Numbered from the stretch's first letter, positions 1 through 5,947 are shown. The stretch: 11,200 bases of DNA from Clostridia bacterium (GCA_900763885.1 CAAFLY010000032.1:1-11200), one strand, 5' to 3'. Numbers and translations: made by a program. Notes: generated by a model from the letters alone, not told the origin.

Positions 1-480
1 CAGAAAGAGATCCCGGCTTGCCACGATGAGGTGTACGTTGTCCGGCAGGCGCATGGCGAGCAGCACGAGAAACATGGCGACACGCGCTTCGGTCAAAAGG
101 TGGAAATCGTCAATGAAGATGTAGTACGGCACCTCTCCGGCAAGGCGATGACAGAGCTCATCGCAGAGCAGGCTCTCCCCCGCCGCGTCCGTGGGGCAGT
201 CGTATCCCTCGAGAAACGACAGTCCCGCATAGGAAAACGCGCTTCGTACACTTTTCCAGAAGATTGCCAGATTGTGCGAATACACGCTCACCCGAACGAC
301 GACGCACGGCTCCGTTTTCTGCCGTCTGTTGAGGTACCAGCTCACGGCGGTCGTTTTGCCATATCCCATTGGCGCGACCACGGTGGTCAGCGTGTGATGG
401 GAGATCTGCCGCAGCCCCTCCTGCAGACGCTCCGATATGTAGATCCCCGATATGTTCTTGCCCTGATTCCGCTTTGCCAT
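1..480 (-). CDS. MalT/LuxR-family ATPase transcriptional regulator, N-terminal part (runs off left edge)
   Basis: The first 160 codons of a minus-strand gene whose 3' end lies outside the window. The protein begins MAKRNQGKNISG. It has a P-loop at residues 36-44 (APMGYGKTT) and a Walker B-like segment at 119-129 (YYIFIDDFHLL), followed by LIVASRD at 151-157. This order and wording match the N-terminal ATPase of MalT-type STAND regulators, in which a ligand-controlled ATPase is followed by helical repeats and a C-terminal LuxR helix-turn-helix; those later domains would lie beyond base 1. The ATG at 478-480 is preceded by GGAGGCG at a good distance and by a strong promoter. It is the only minus-strand gene left of the terminator at 556-599, so it is a separate transcription unit. 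Family assignment is fairly sure; the inducer and target genes cannot be told from this fragment. Confidence 0.8.
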   Translation of the reverse strand, partial: MAKRNQGKNISGIYISERLQEGLRQISHHTLTTVVAPMGYGKTTAVSWYLNRRQKTEPCVVVRVSVYSHNLAIFWKSVRSAFSYAGLSFLEGYDCPTDAAGESLLCDELCHRLAGEVPYYIFIDDFHLLTEARVAMFLVLLAMRLPDNVHLIVASRDLFL

Positions 481-507
481 ATCCGCCTCCGATTGTTTGT
501 TATCTAT

Positions 508-536
508 AGTATACCCGAAATCCCATGATTTGACAA
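508..536 (-). promoter_or_regulatory. Promoter of the MalT-like regulator
   Basis: On the minus strand TTGTCA (531-536) and TATACT (508-513) are separated by exactly 17 bases. Transcription would start near 501, giving a leader of about 20 bases with the GGAGGCG ribosome binding site. No inverted repeat is obvious over the promoter. Confidence 0.7.
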
Positions 537-555
537 GAGAAAACGCGCTTCTCAT

Positions 556-599
556 AAAAAAACGGCAGCGTGTTTTGTGTTGACAGGGGCGGCAGCCGT
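556..599 (-). terminator. Probable intrinsic terminator of the ogt-HD-GNAT operon
   Basis: Read on the minus strand, ACGGC (595-599) pairs with GCCGT (562-566). The stem continues past one T-T mismatch with two more G-C pairs, and is followed by seven T residues (556-562). It lies about 50 bases past the acetyltransferase stop codon. The loop is long (over 15 bases), so this is a weaker hairpin than the one at 7232. Confidence 0.5.
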
Positions 600-649
600 G
601 ATGCGACAACGGAGGACGCGCGGCGGAGGGGATGGAGCCCGCGTGGGTG

Positions 650-1135
650 TCAGAACGACAGGCGCATCTGGTGCCACCGGACATTTCCGTGCGTGGATTT
701 CTCCGATACGCCCTCGTCCAGAAAGCCGAATTTCGTGTAATACGGAATCAGCCGCTCCTTGCAGGTCAGCACCAGTCCCAGACGTCCCTGTGCTCTCGCG
801 TCGTCGATGGCGCGGCGGAGCAGTGTCCCGGCATACCCGCGTCTGCGATACGCCGGCAGCGTGTTTACGCCAAAGAGCATCTGCCACGCGCCGTTTTCGT
901 TATGCATAGCCGCATTTTCATACATCTCGTCCGTCAAATCCGGCTCGTCTGTGACAAAGCCGTCCACAAACGAGATCAGCCGACCGCCGTCGAACAGCAG
1001 CCAGAAGTGGTTCCCGTAGTACCGGACGCGCTCGACAAAGGCGCTCATCGTCGCCGCCTCCGCCGGAGGAAAGCACGCCGCTTCCACTGCCGCGATTGCC
1101 GCAATATCCTCCATTGCCGCATGTCTGATGATCAT
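650..1135 (-). CDS. GNAT-family N-acetyltransferase
   Basis: A 161-residue single-domain acetyltransferase that transfers an acetyl group from acetyl-CoA to an amine; the acceptor is unknown. The acetyl-CoA loop is at residues 97-102 (RRRGYA, the R-x-x-G-x-A motif A), preceded by the beta strand QMLFGVNTLP. The C-terminal PYYTKFGF (131-138) carries the tyrosine usually placed near the thiol of CoA. Length and motif order are normal for the family, and the closest type I recognise is the AANAT-like group common in gut Clostridia. The ATG at 1133-1135 lies 7 bases past the stop of the upstream HD gene, and its GAGAGGA ribosome binding site overlaps that stop, so it is the last gene of the ogt operon. 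Small-molecule or peptide modification are both possible. Confidence 0.88.
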   Translation of the reverse strand: MIIRHAAMEDIAAIAAVEAACFPPAEAATMSAFVERVRYYGNHFWLLFDGGRLISFVDGFVTDEPDLTDEMYENAAMHNENGAWQMLFGVNTLPAYRRRGYAGTLLRRAIDDARAQGRLGLVLTCKERLIPYYTKFGFLDEGVSEKSTHGNVRWHQMRLSF

Positions 1136-1142
1136 AGAACGC

Positions 1143-1625
1143 TTATCCTCTCAAATAGATGCTGTCCAACAGGCGGATACCGGCTGCGGTGCGGAAAAAC
1201 TGCTTCTTCGCGTTTTCGATCGCCGCTCTTGTATAGCCGCTTTCCGCCGCGTTGACCAGATAATCCGCTTCGAGCAGGATTTGGTAATCCATGCCGTCCA
1301 CGTTCGTATAGGTGTGGTGGTGGGAGACAATGTACACAATGCGTGGGATGTCGGCGGTATCGCCCGCGAAAAACGCTTCTACAAGGGGTGCGCTTTCCCG
1401 CTCCTGCCGCCATCCGTCCGCGCTTCCGTATTTTTCACGACAGAGCGGGCAGGAAATATCGTGTACGACCGCCGCCAGCTCCAAGGTTTCCTGCGTGCGC
1501 GCGTCTAAGCGTTCCATATCGCCGATCGTTTTCGCGTATGCCCAGACCTTGAGAAAATGCTGGATGTCGTGCAGGTCGCCCCTGTAAAAATCGATCATTT
1601 TTTCGATAGCTTCCGAGACCTTCAT
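1143..1625 (-). CDS. HD-domain phosphohydrolase-like protein
   Basis: A 160-residue HD-superfamily protein. The metal-binding residues expected of the fold are visible: H23, the H55-D56 doublet in AAVVHDISC, the H102-H104 cluster in VSHHHTYTN, and a late aspartate D121 in LLEADYLVNA. Small stand-alone HD proteins of this type usually hydrolyse phosphomonoester or phosphodiester bonds in nucleotides, but the substrate cannot be read from the sequence. I start the gene at the ATG at 1623-1625, because GAGAGGAG lies 8 bases ahead of it and overlaps the ogt stop codon. An in-frame start 14 codons upstream would lie within ogt and has no such site. It sits between ogt and a GNAT gene in one transcript, with gaps of 13 and 7 bases. 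The family call is firm, the role open. Confidence 0.82.
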   Translation of the reverse strand: MKVSEAIEKMIDFYRGDLHDIQHFLKVWAYAKTIGDMERLDARTQETLELAAVVHDISCPLCREKYGSADGWRQERESAPLVEAFFAGDTADIPRIVYIVSHHHTYTNVDGMDYQILLEADYLVNAAESGYTRAAIENAKKQFFRTAAGIRLLDSIYLRG

Positions 1626-1638
1626 AAGAGAACTCCTC

Positions 1639-2172
1639 TCAAAGCGCCGTGCCCTTTTTCGGAACAAACAGACGGCGCATATCCGTGTGCTCCAGCTCCA
1701 AAAGTGCGATTTTTCTGTCTATGCCGCCCGCGTATCCCGTCAGGCTCCCGTTGGCTCCGACCACGCGGTGGCATGGGATGAGGATCGAGATTGCATTGTG
1801 TCCGACAGCGCCGCCGACTGCCTGTGCGGCTATTTTCTCCTTTCCCATCCGTTTCGCGAGCCGCGCGGCAATATCGCCGTATGTGACCGTCGTGCCGTAT
1901 GGGATCTGCAGCAGGATTTCCCAAACCGCTTTGCGAAAGGGCGTGCCGATCGGGTGCAGGGGCGGCAGGGAAGCGGGATTTTTTCCTGCGAAATACCGAT
2001 CCAGCCAGCATTTGGCTTCGCGAAGCACCGGCGTCTCTGCCTCCGTATACCCGGTGGGTAGAGCGCGCGCGAAGTGCTTTTGCCCATCGAACCATAATCC
2101 GGTCAGACCGACGGGGTCCGCAGCCAGGAGGATCACGCCGAGCGGGGAACGGTATCGGGATGTGTAGATCAT
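1639..2172 (-). CDS. ogt: Methylated-DNA--[protein]-cysteine S-methyltransferase
   Basis: A 177-residue suicide DNA-repair protein that moves alkyl groups from O6-alkylguanine (and O4-alkylthymine) onto its own cysteine. The active site IPCHRVVG gives C134 as acceptor. The TYGDIAARL segment (97-105) is part of the DNA-binding helix-turn-helix, and SLTGYAGG (143-150) closes the substrate pocket. The position of the human MGMT arginine finger (R128) is a glutamine here (Q117 in AAQAVGGAVG), a variant I recall from other Firmicutes. There is no Ada-type N-terminal metal domain. I chose the ATG at 2170-2172, giving MIYTSRYRSPLG, because GGAGG lies ahead of it and the family's usual N-terminus begins there; an in-frame ATG 41 codons upstream has no ribosome binding site. 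It is first in an operon with the HD and GNAT genes. Confidence 0.93.
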   Translation of the reverse strand: MIYTSRYRSPLGVILLAADPVGLTGLWFDGQKHFARALPTGYTEAETPVLREAKCWLDRYFAGKNPASLPPLHPIGTPFRKAVWEILLQIPYGTTVTYGDIAARLAKRMGKEKIAAQAVGGAVGHNAISILIPCHRVVGANGSLTGYAGGIDRKIALLELEHTDMRRLFVPKKGTAL

Positions 2173-2248
2173 ATCTTTCTGCCCTCCATCTGGCAAGGAA
2201 ACGTTGATACAAGGTGGATTCTGCGCTGAAAAACCATATATGAATGGA

Positions 2249-2277
2249 TCCGGCGCATCCTTACCGCGTGTGCCGGA
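2249..2277. other. Hairpin in the ogt leader
   Basis: TCCGGCGC (2249-2256) and GTGCCGGA (2270-2277) form a stem of six Watson-Crick pairs plus a G-U and a C-G pair on the plus strand; six of these pairs also hold on the minus-strand leader RNA of ogt. There is no T-run, so it is not a simple terminator. Its role is unknown. Confidence 0.3.
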
Positions 2278-2319
2278 ATCTATACAGGCGCGCATAAACG
2301 GCTGTTTTGACCTGCCGCA

Positions 2320-2348
2320 ATTATACTACAGGTACAGGGAAAAGTCAA
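2320..2348 (-). promoter_or_regulatory. Promoter of the ogt-HD-GNAT operon
   Basis: On the minus strand TTGACT (2343-2348) and TATAAT (2320-2325) are separated by 17 bases, close to the sigma-A consensus. The expected start near 2313 gives a leader of about 140 bases before ogt. No LexA or Ada box is apparent. Confidence 0.75.
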
Positions 2349-2397
2349 CAGGTGTATGGGATCGAAGCACGGTAATACAAGAGAGGGGAGGAGATAC

Positions 2398-2466
2398 ATG
2401 GTGCTGTGGCATTGGTATGGCTATATGAACCGCAATTGGAAGTCTTGCGGACCGCGAACGATGTAG
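2398..2466 (+). CDS. Possible 22-residue Trp/Tyr-rich small protein
   Basis: A short reading frame with an unusually good ribosome binding site: GGGGAGGAG ends a few bases before the ATG at 2398-2400. The peptide begins MVLWHWYGYMNRNWK and ends with CGPRTM, so three tryptophans and two tyrosines fall in 22 residues. The TAG stop at 2464-2466 is followed without a gap by the ATG of a second mini-ORF in the same frame. No strong promoter is visible directly upstream; a TAATAC at 2373-2378 could be a weak -10 element. I do not recognise the peptide. It could be a chance frame in the space between divergent promoters. Confidence 0.3.
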   Translation: MVLWHWYGYMNRNWKSCGPRTM

Positions 2467-2547
2467 ATGGGACAATTTCGCGTGTCGGAGGGGGACGGCG
2501 TATGTGAACGGTGCCGGGGAGAGGGTGAATTTGCGGACAGATTGTGA
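2467..2547 (+). CDS. Possible 26-residue small protein with one CxxCxGxG motif
   Basis: The ATG follows the TAG of the preceding mini-ORF directly (TAGATG), so it could be translated by re-initiation; reading through the single TAG would join the two into one frame. The peptide begins MGQFRVSEGDG and contains CERCRGEG, which matches the CxxCxGxG repeat of DnaJ-type zinc fingers. A single copy without its partner would not be expected to bind zinc alone except as a dimer. It ends 16 bases before the -35 element of the iron operon. The evidence is only the frame, the coupling and the motif. Confidence 0.22.
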   Translation: MGQFRVSEGDGVCERCRGEGEFADRL

Positions 2548-2563
2548 ATTTTTATGCAGAATC

Positions 2564-2592
2564 TTGACAGCGGGGGGAAGATGTGCTATACT
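2564..2592 (+). promoter_or_regulatory. Strong promoter of the chelatase-flavodoxin-importer operon
   Basis: TTGACA (2564-2569) and TATACT (2587-2592) are separated by 17 bases, a perfect -35 and near-perfect -10. The expected start near 2599 falls inside the inverted repeat 2598-2615, which is the usual position of a repressor operator. The leader before cbiK would be about 137 bases. Confidence 0.85.
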
Positions 2593-2597
2593 ATAGA

Positions 2598-2615
2598 GGT
2601 TAGCAGAACCTAACC
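2598..2615. promoter_or_regulatory. Putative metal-repressor operator O1 at the transcription start
   Basis: The inverted repeat GGTTAG-CAGAAC-CTAACC covers the predicted start of transcription. The half-sites equal those of the DtxR/IdeR box, which reads GGTTAG-S-CTAACC, but here the gap is 6 bases rather than 1, so the binding geometry must differ or the protein belongs to another family. A second copy with the same 6-base gap occurs at 3122-3138. No canonical Fur box is seen. Confidence 0.55.
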
Positions 2616-2640
2616 AAATGTGGATAGGGGAAACGCTGCT

Positions 2641-2739
2641 GTGAGGTCGTTATTTTGCGTAAGGAAGCCATGTATTCGGGCTTTTCAGCGCAAAAAAAGC
2701 AGACAAACGCAGCGTGTCCTGGGAAAGGATATAGAATGA
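2641..2739 (+). CDS. Possible 32-residue leader ORF overlapping the cbiK start
   Basis: A GTG-initiated frame, preceded by AGGGG at 2626-2630, encodes a basic peptide containing AFQRKKS and ends with TGA at 2737-2739. That stop overlaps the cbiK ATG as ATGA. The ogt leader has a similar short frame containing FQRR that also ends in an ATGA overlap with its gene. If translated it would couple cbiK translation to the leader. The weak start codon and modest ribosome binding site keep confidence low. Confidence 0.2.
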   Translation: MRSLFCVRKPCIRAFQRKKSRQTQRVLGKDIE

Positions 2740-3506
2740 AAAAAGCCATTCTGTCGGTCAGCTACGGCACATCGGACCGGGTACAGTGCGCGTGTACCAT
2801 CGATCGGATCGAAAACCTTTATCGGCATACGTTTCCGGACTGCGAGATCTGCCGTGCTTTTACGTCAAAATCTGTGATAAACGCCCTGCACAAAGTGGGA
2901 AACCACGTGGATACCGTCTCCGAAGCACTGGATCGACTGTGCGCGGCGGGATTTGACGAGATATACGTGCAGCCAACCCACGTGATCGCCGGCGGAGAAT
3001 TCGACAGCATATGCGACGGCGTCCGTTTGCGCATCGACTGCTTCAAAAGACTGTCCGTCGGGAAGCCGCTCCTCGACTCCGTGGAGGACAGCGAGTACAT
3101 CTGTCGTTTTTTTGCCGATGAGTTAGAGAAAACTAACCAAGCGCTCGTCCTCGTGGGCCATGGATCGGCACATCCCGAAAATGAAAAATATACACTTTTG
3201 CAAACGACGGCAAAGCGGCTCGGATACGGCTCAATCTTCGTCATGACACTGGAGGCCTCTCCGTCGGCGCGTGATATTCTGCCAAGGATCCGGGATGCGG
3301 GTTACAAAAGCGTTCTGTTGACGCCGCTGTTGTTTGGTGCCGCCGGTCATGCCAGACGCGATATGGCAGGAGACGGACCAAACAGTGTCGCCTCCATCCT
3401 GCGCGCCGGTGGTCTGGATGTGGAATGCCTGGTCAAGGGACTGGGGGAATACGACGCCATCGCCGCACGGTATCTCGAGCATCTGCGCCGCGCGATGACG
3501 GAGTAG
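2736..3506 (+). CDS. cbiK: CbiK-type class II metallochelatase (annotated family: sirohydrochlorin cobaltochelatase)
   Basis: A 256-residue cytoplasmic chelatase. The family inserts Co2+ into sirohydrochlorin in anaerobic B12 synthesis, and some members act on Fe2+ or bind heme. The metal site of Salmonella CbiK (H145, E175, H207) aligns with H142 in LVGHGS, E173 in TLEASPSA and H205 in GAAGHARRDM. The N-terminus MKKAILSVSYGTS and the RAFTS segment also match. Extra cysteines occur at 20, 36 and 39 (CEIC). There is no signal peptide. I start at ATG 2736-2738, with AAAGGA ahead; upstream in-frame codons encode an unlike sequence lacking in the family. It is first in an operon with a flavodoxin and an iron/heme-type importer, with no other corrinoid gene nearby, so iron or heme handling is as likely as cobalt insertion. 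A second operator-like repeat lies inside it at 3122-3138. Confidence 0.88.
   Translation: MKKAILSVSYGTSDRVQCACTIDRIENLYRHTFPDCEICRAFTSKSVINALHKVGNHVDTVSEALDRLCAAGFDEIYVQPTHVIAGGEFDSICDGVRLRIDCFKRLSVGKPLLDSVEDSEYICRFFADELEKTNQALVLVGHGSAHPENEKYTLLQTTAKRLGYGSIFVMTLEASPSARDILPRIRDAGYKSVLLTPLLFGAAGHARRDMAGDGPNSVASILRAGGLDVECLVKGLGEYDAIAARYLEHLRRAMTE
3122..3138. promoter_or_regulatory. Putative second operator O2 inside cbiK
   Basis: GTTAG-AGAAAA-CTAAC (3122-3137) followed by CAA repeats the architecture of O1, including the 6-base gap and the shared CTAACCAA right side. It lies about 525 bases downstream of O1, within codons for DELEKTNQ. A repressor bound at both sites could loop the DNA or block elongation. 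This is inference from sequence similarity only. Confidence 0.35.
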
Positions 3507-3550
3507 CATCCGCAAATCGCGGGAATACGCTCTGCATCCATCACGCTTTT

Positions 3551-3585
3551 GCGTCAAAGGGCTTGGCTTTGCGGTCTTTTGACGC
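3551..3585 (+). other. Intercistronic hairpin between cbiK and the flavodoxin gene
   Basis: GCGTCAAA (3551-3558) pairs with TTTGACGC (3578-3585), and a G-U and a G-C pair extend the stem inward. It lies in the only long gap (113 bases) between the first genes of the operon. No T-run follows, so it is more likely an RNA processing or stabilising element than a terminator. Confidence 0.4.
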
Positions 3586-3619
3586 GGGAACACACATCTC
3601 GCAATACGAAAGGAATCAC

Positions 3620-4120
3620 ATGGGAAAAACCGTCATTATTTTTTCGACCATCACCGGAAACGCCTTCAAGCTCGCCGAAGCCGCCGCCTCTGTCCTGCCT
3701 GAGCACGCGGGGCCGTACAACATCCGCTACGTGAACGATGAGGTGATCGACAGCTTTGACACGTTCGTTCTCGCCTATTGGTGTGACAAAGGGAGCGCGG
3801 ATCCCGACACGATCGGGCTGATCCGAAGGCTGCGTGGCAAACGGCTCGTTGTGATCGGTTCGCTCGGCGTAGCGCCGGATACCAGGCACGGCAGAGACGT
3901 CTTTGCCCGCGTGTCCGCCCTTGCCGCGGAGAACAATACGCTTCTCGGACATTATCTCTGTCAGGGCGCGATCGATCTTGCGCGGACCGGGAAAAAGCTG
4001 CGGGACGGCAAGATCACCCCGGCGCATTTCGAACGGCAGAAGCTCTCGCAGGGTCATCCGGACGAAAACGACCTCGCGGGCTGTCGTGCGGCGGTACGTG
4101 CGTTTCTGAAGGACGCATAA
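3620..4120 (+). CDS. Flavodoxin-like FMN protein of the iron/heme-operon type
   Basis: A 166-residue flavodoxin-fold protein expected to bind FMN and deliver single electrons. The phosphate-binding loop STITGN (9-14) follows the first beta strand KTVIIF and fits the flavodoxin T/S-x-T-G-N pattern. The middle segment YWCDKGSAD (53-61) and IGSLGVAPDTRHG (79-91) are features I recall from the flavodoxin family proteins found beside iron and heme transport genes in Clostridia and Fusobacteria. The ATG at 3620-3622 has AAAGGA ahead, and starting here gives the family N-terminus. The stop lies 3 bases before the permease start. Its place between a chelatase and an importer suggests it reduces an imported metal or metallotetrapyrrole or feeds electrons to a tetrapyrrole enzyme. 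That role is inference; a general reductase partner is the alternative. Confidence 0.82.
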   Translation: MGKTVIIFSTITGNAFKLAEAAASVLPEHAGPYNIRYVNDEVIDSFDTFVLAYWCDKGSADPDTIGLIRRLRGKRLVVIGSLGVAPDTRHGRDVFARVSALAAENNTLLGHYLCQGAIDLARTGKKLRDGKITPAHFERQKLSQGHPDENDLAGCRAAVRAFLKDA

Positions 4121-4123
4121 GAC

Positions 4124-5125
4124 ATGGCTGGGATGAAAAAGCGCATCCGTGCCGTTGTCGTGATTGGCGTGCTCCTTGCCGTAAGCGTCCTTGCGGTGGT
4201 GTTCTGCGTCGGCATCGGCACGATCGAGTTTACTCCGCGTGAGGTGCTGCGTGCCATATTCGTGGACGACGGCTCCCCCTCGCGGCTCATCATCTGGAAT
4301 CTGCGGTTTCCGCGGATTCTGACGGGCGGACTGGTCGGGATCTGTCTCGCGCTGTCCGGCTGTGTGCTGCAGGGCGTGATGCGGAACAATCTTGCCTCTC
4401 CGTCCACCATCGGCGTGACCGGCGGCGCGAGCTTTGTCGGGTATCTGACCCTTGTCGCGTTTCCCGCCTATTCGTATCTGCTCCCGGTCGGCTCCATCGT
4501 CGGCGCGTTTGTGACCACCATGCTCATCTATGCGCTCGCGTATCAGAAGGGGGTGAGTCCGGTGCGTATGATCCTGTCCGGCATGGCGGTGTCCGCGTTG
4601 TTCGGCGCGTTCAACGATATTATCAAGACGCTTTTTGCCGAATCGCTCGGGAACGCGTCAGGATTCCTCGTCGGCGGACTGAACGGCTGCGGCTGGAGGA
4701 GCTTCCGGATGATCCTGCCCTATGCGCTTGCGGGACTGCTCGTCTGCCTCTTTCTGCCGTCCAAAATGAACATTCTGATGCTCGGCGACGAAACGGCAAA
4801 CGCGCTTGGACTGCGGACGGAGCTGTTCCGGTTTCTCCTCATCGCGGTGTCCTCGCTGCTGTCCGGCGCGGCGATTGCGGCAGTCGGTATGCTCAGCTTT
4901 GTCGGGCTGATCGTACCGCATATTGCCAGACTCCTCGTCGGCTCGGATTACCGGTATCTGTTCCCGGCATCCGTTTTCCTCGGCTTTTCACTGATCGTCC
5001 TCTGCGACACCATCGGCCGGGTGATCATGCCGCCCGGAGAGGTGCCGGTGAGCATCATCATATCGTTTATCGGCGCGCCGTTCTTCCTCTTTCTCCTGCG
5101 GTCGCGCGGAAAGGAGAGGGGCTGA
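4124..5125 (+). CDS. FecCD-family permease of an iron-siderophore/heme/corrinoid ABC importer
   Basis: A 333-residue integral membrane protein with about ten hydrophobic segments, the usual length for BtuC/FecD/FhuB permeases. Family signatures are RFPRILTGGLVGICLALSG (65-83), GVMRNNLASPSTIGVTGGA in the second to third segments, GLIVPHIARLL before the last segments, and the GEVPVSIIISFIGAPFFLF C-terminus. A single permease gene implies a homodimer in the membrane. The ATG at 4124-4126 is 3 bases past the flavodoxin stop, with GAAGGA about 10 bases ahead; another in-frame ATG 9 bases later is too far from that site. It works with the ATPase that begins 1 base after its stop and with the lipoprotein downstream. 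The transported ligand cannot be told from the permease. Confidence 0.93.
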   Translation: MAGMKKRIRAVVVIGVLLAVSVLAVVFCVGIGTIEFTPREVLRAIFVDDGSPSRLIIWNLRFPRILTGGLVGICLALSGCVLQGVMRNNLASPSTIGVTGGASFVGYLTLVAFPAYSYLLPVGSIVGAFVTTMLIYALAYQKGVSPVRMILSGMAVSALFGAFNDIIKTLFAESLGNASGFLVGGLNGCGWRSFRMILPYALAGLLVCLFLPSKMNILMLGDETANALGLRTELFRFLLIAVSSLLSGAAIAAVGMLSFVGLIVPHIARLLVGSDYRYLFPASVFLGFSLIVLCDTIGRVIMPPGEVPVSIIISFIGAPFFLFLLRSRGKERG

Positions 5126-5126
5126 T

Positions 5127-5897
5127 ATGTATTTCGGCTTTCAAAATGTATCCGTCCAGTATGGGAAGAAATCCATCCTGACGAATCTGTCGCTGGAGGT
5201 GCCGAAAGGGAAGGTCATGACGCTGATCGGGCAAAACGGCTGCGGAAAATCGACACTGCTCAGGATCATTCCCCGCGCGGTCACCCCCAAATCCGGCTTT
5301 TGCACGCTGGACGACAGGCCGATTTGCGCGTATCCCTCCAAAATTCTCGCGAGACGGATCGCGTATCTCGCGCAGGTGCATACCTCGCCGCCCGATATTG
5401 ATGTGCGCACGCTCGTTTCTTATGGACGATACCCCTATCGGAGGGCGGGACGCGGACTGACAAAAGCCGACGGGGAGATCATCGCGAACGTGATCCGCCT
5501 GACGGGATTGAAGACGCTCTCCGAGCAGCCCCTTTCCACATTGTCGGGCGGAGAAAGACAGCGGGCGTGGATCGCGATGACCGTCGCGCAGGAGCCGGAG
5601 ATCCTCATCCTCGACGAGCCGACGACGTATTTGGACATCGGGTATCAGATGGAGGTTCTGGAGCTGGTGCGCCATCTGAACCGGACGCTTGGCATCACGA
5701 TTTTAATGGTCCTGCACGATCTGAATCTCGCGGCGCGGTATTCGGACATTCTCGCGGCGATCCGGGACGGCAGCGTGTATACCTCCGGTACGCCGAACGA
5801 GGTTCTGACGCCGGAAAATCTGCGCGCGCTCTTTGGCATTGACGCGACGGTCACAAGGGACAGGGCGCACGACTGCCCGTTCTTCATTCCGGATTGA
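5127..5897 (+). CDS. FecE/BtuD-type ABC importer ATPase
   Basis: A 256-residue ATPase that powers import through the neighbouring permease. The motifs are complete: Walker A GQNGCGKST (35-43), Q-loop Q83 in YLAQVHT, signature LSGGERQ (139-145), Walker B ILILDEP (159-165) with catalytic E164, and switch histidine H197 in MVLHDLN. Length and the YTSGTPNEVLTPENL segment near the C-terminus are typical of the FecE/FepC/FhuC group. The ATG at 5127-5129 follows the permease TGA after one base, with AAGGAGAGG just ahead inside the permease gene, so the two are translationally coupled. It acts on the inner face of the membrane. Confidence 0.95.
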   Translation: MYFGFQNVSVQYGKKSILTNLSLEVPKGKVMTLIGQNGCGKSTLLRIIPRAVTPKSGFCTLDDRPICAYPSKILARRIAYLAQVHTSPPDIDVRTLVSYGRYPYRRAGRGLTKADGEIIANVIRLTGLKTLSEQPLSTLSGGERQRAWIAMTVAQEPEILILDEPTTYLDIGYQMEVLELVRHLNRTLGITILMVLHDLNLAARYSDILAAIRDGSVYTSGTPNEVLTPENLRALFGIDATVTRDRAHDCPFFIPD

Positions 5898-5926
5898 TGT
5901 ATTCCCGCAACGCGCGGAGGATATAA

Positions 5927-5947
5927 ATGTTCCATAAGAAAGGATAG
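5927..5947 (+). CDS. Six-codon mini-ORF upstream of the binding-protein gene
   Basis: ATG at 5927-5929 begins the frame MFHKKG and stops with TAG at 5945-5947. It has a better ribosome binding site (GGAGG, 6 bases ahead) than the lipoprotein gene that follows 10 bases after the stop, whose own AAAGGAT lies inside the mini-ORF. Ribosomes ending here could re-initiate on the lipoprotein gene. It may equally be a chance frame. Confidence 0.25.
   Translation: MFHKKG

Noticed and set aside
563..599. CGGCAGC occurring twice, taken at first as an inverted repeat
   Set aside because: The two copies are direct repeats; the pairing that supports a terminator is ACGGC with GCCGT, not these.
1639..2172. 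Glutamine in place of the arginine finger of Ogt
   Set aside because: Although it differs from human MGMT R128, the AQAVGGAVG form is one I recall as common in Firmicutes Ogt proteins, so it is not a sign of inactivity.
2173..2295. Longer ogt start at 2295, adding 41 residues
   Set aside because: No ribosome binding site precedes it, the added residues are unlike the family, and the ATG at 2172 has a good GGAGG site.
2554..2613. Short frame ATG 2554 to TAA 2613 across the iron-operon promoter
   Set aside because: It has no ribosome binding site and overlaps the -35, -10 and operator, which explain the sequence better.
2655..2735. Longer cbiK start at 2655, adding 27 residues
   Set aside because: The extension matches neither the family nor a signal peptide, and the ATG at 2736 gives the canonical MKKAILSVSYGTS start.
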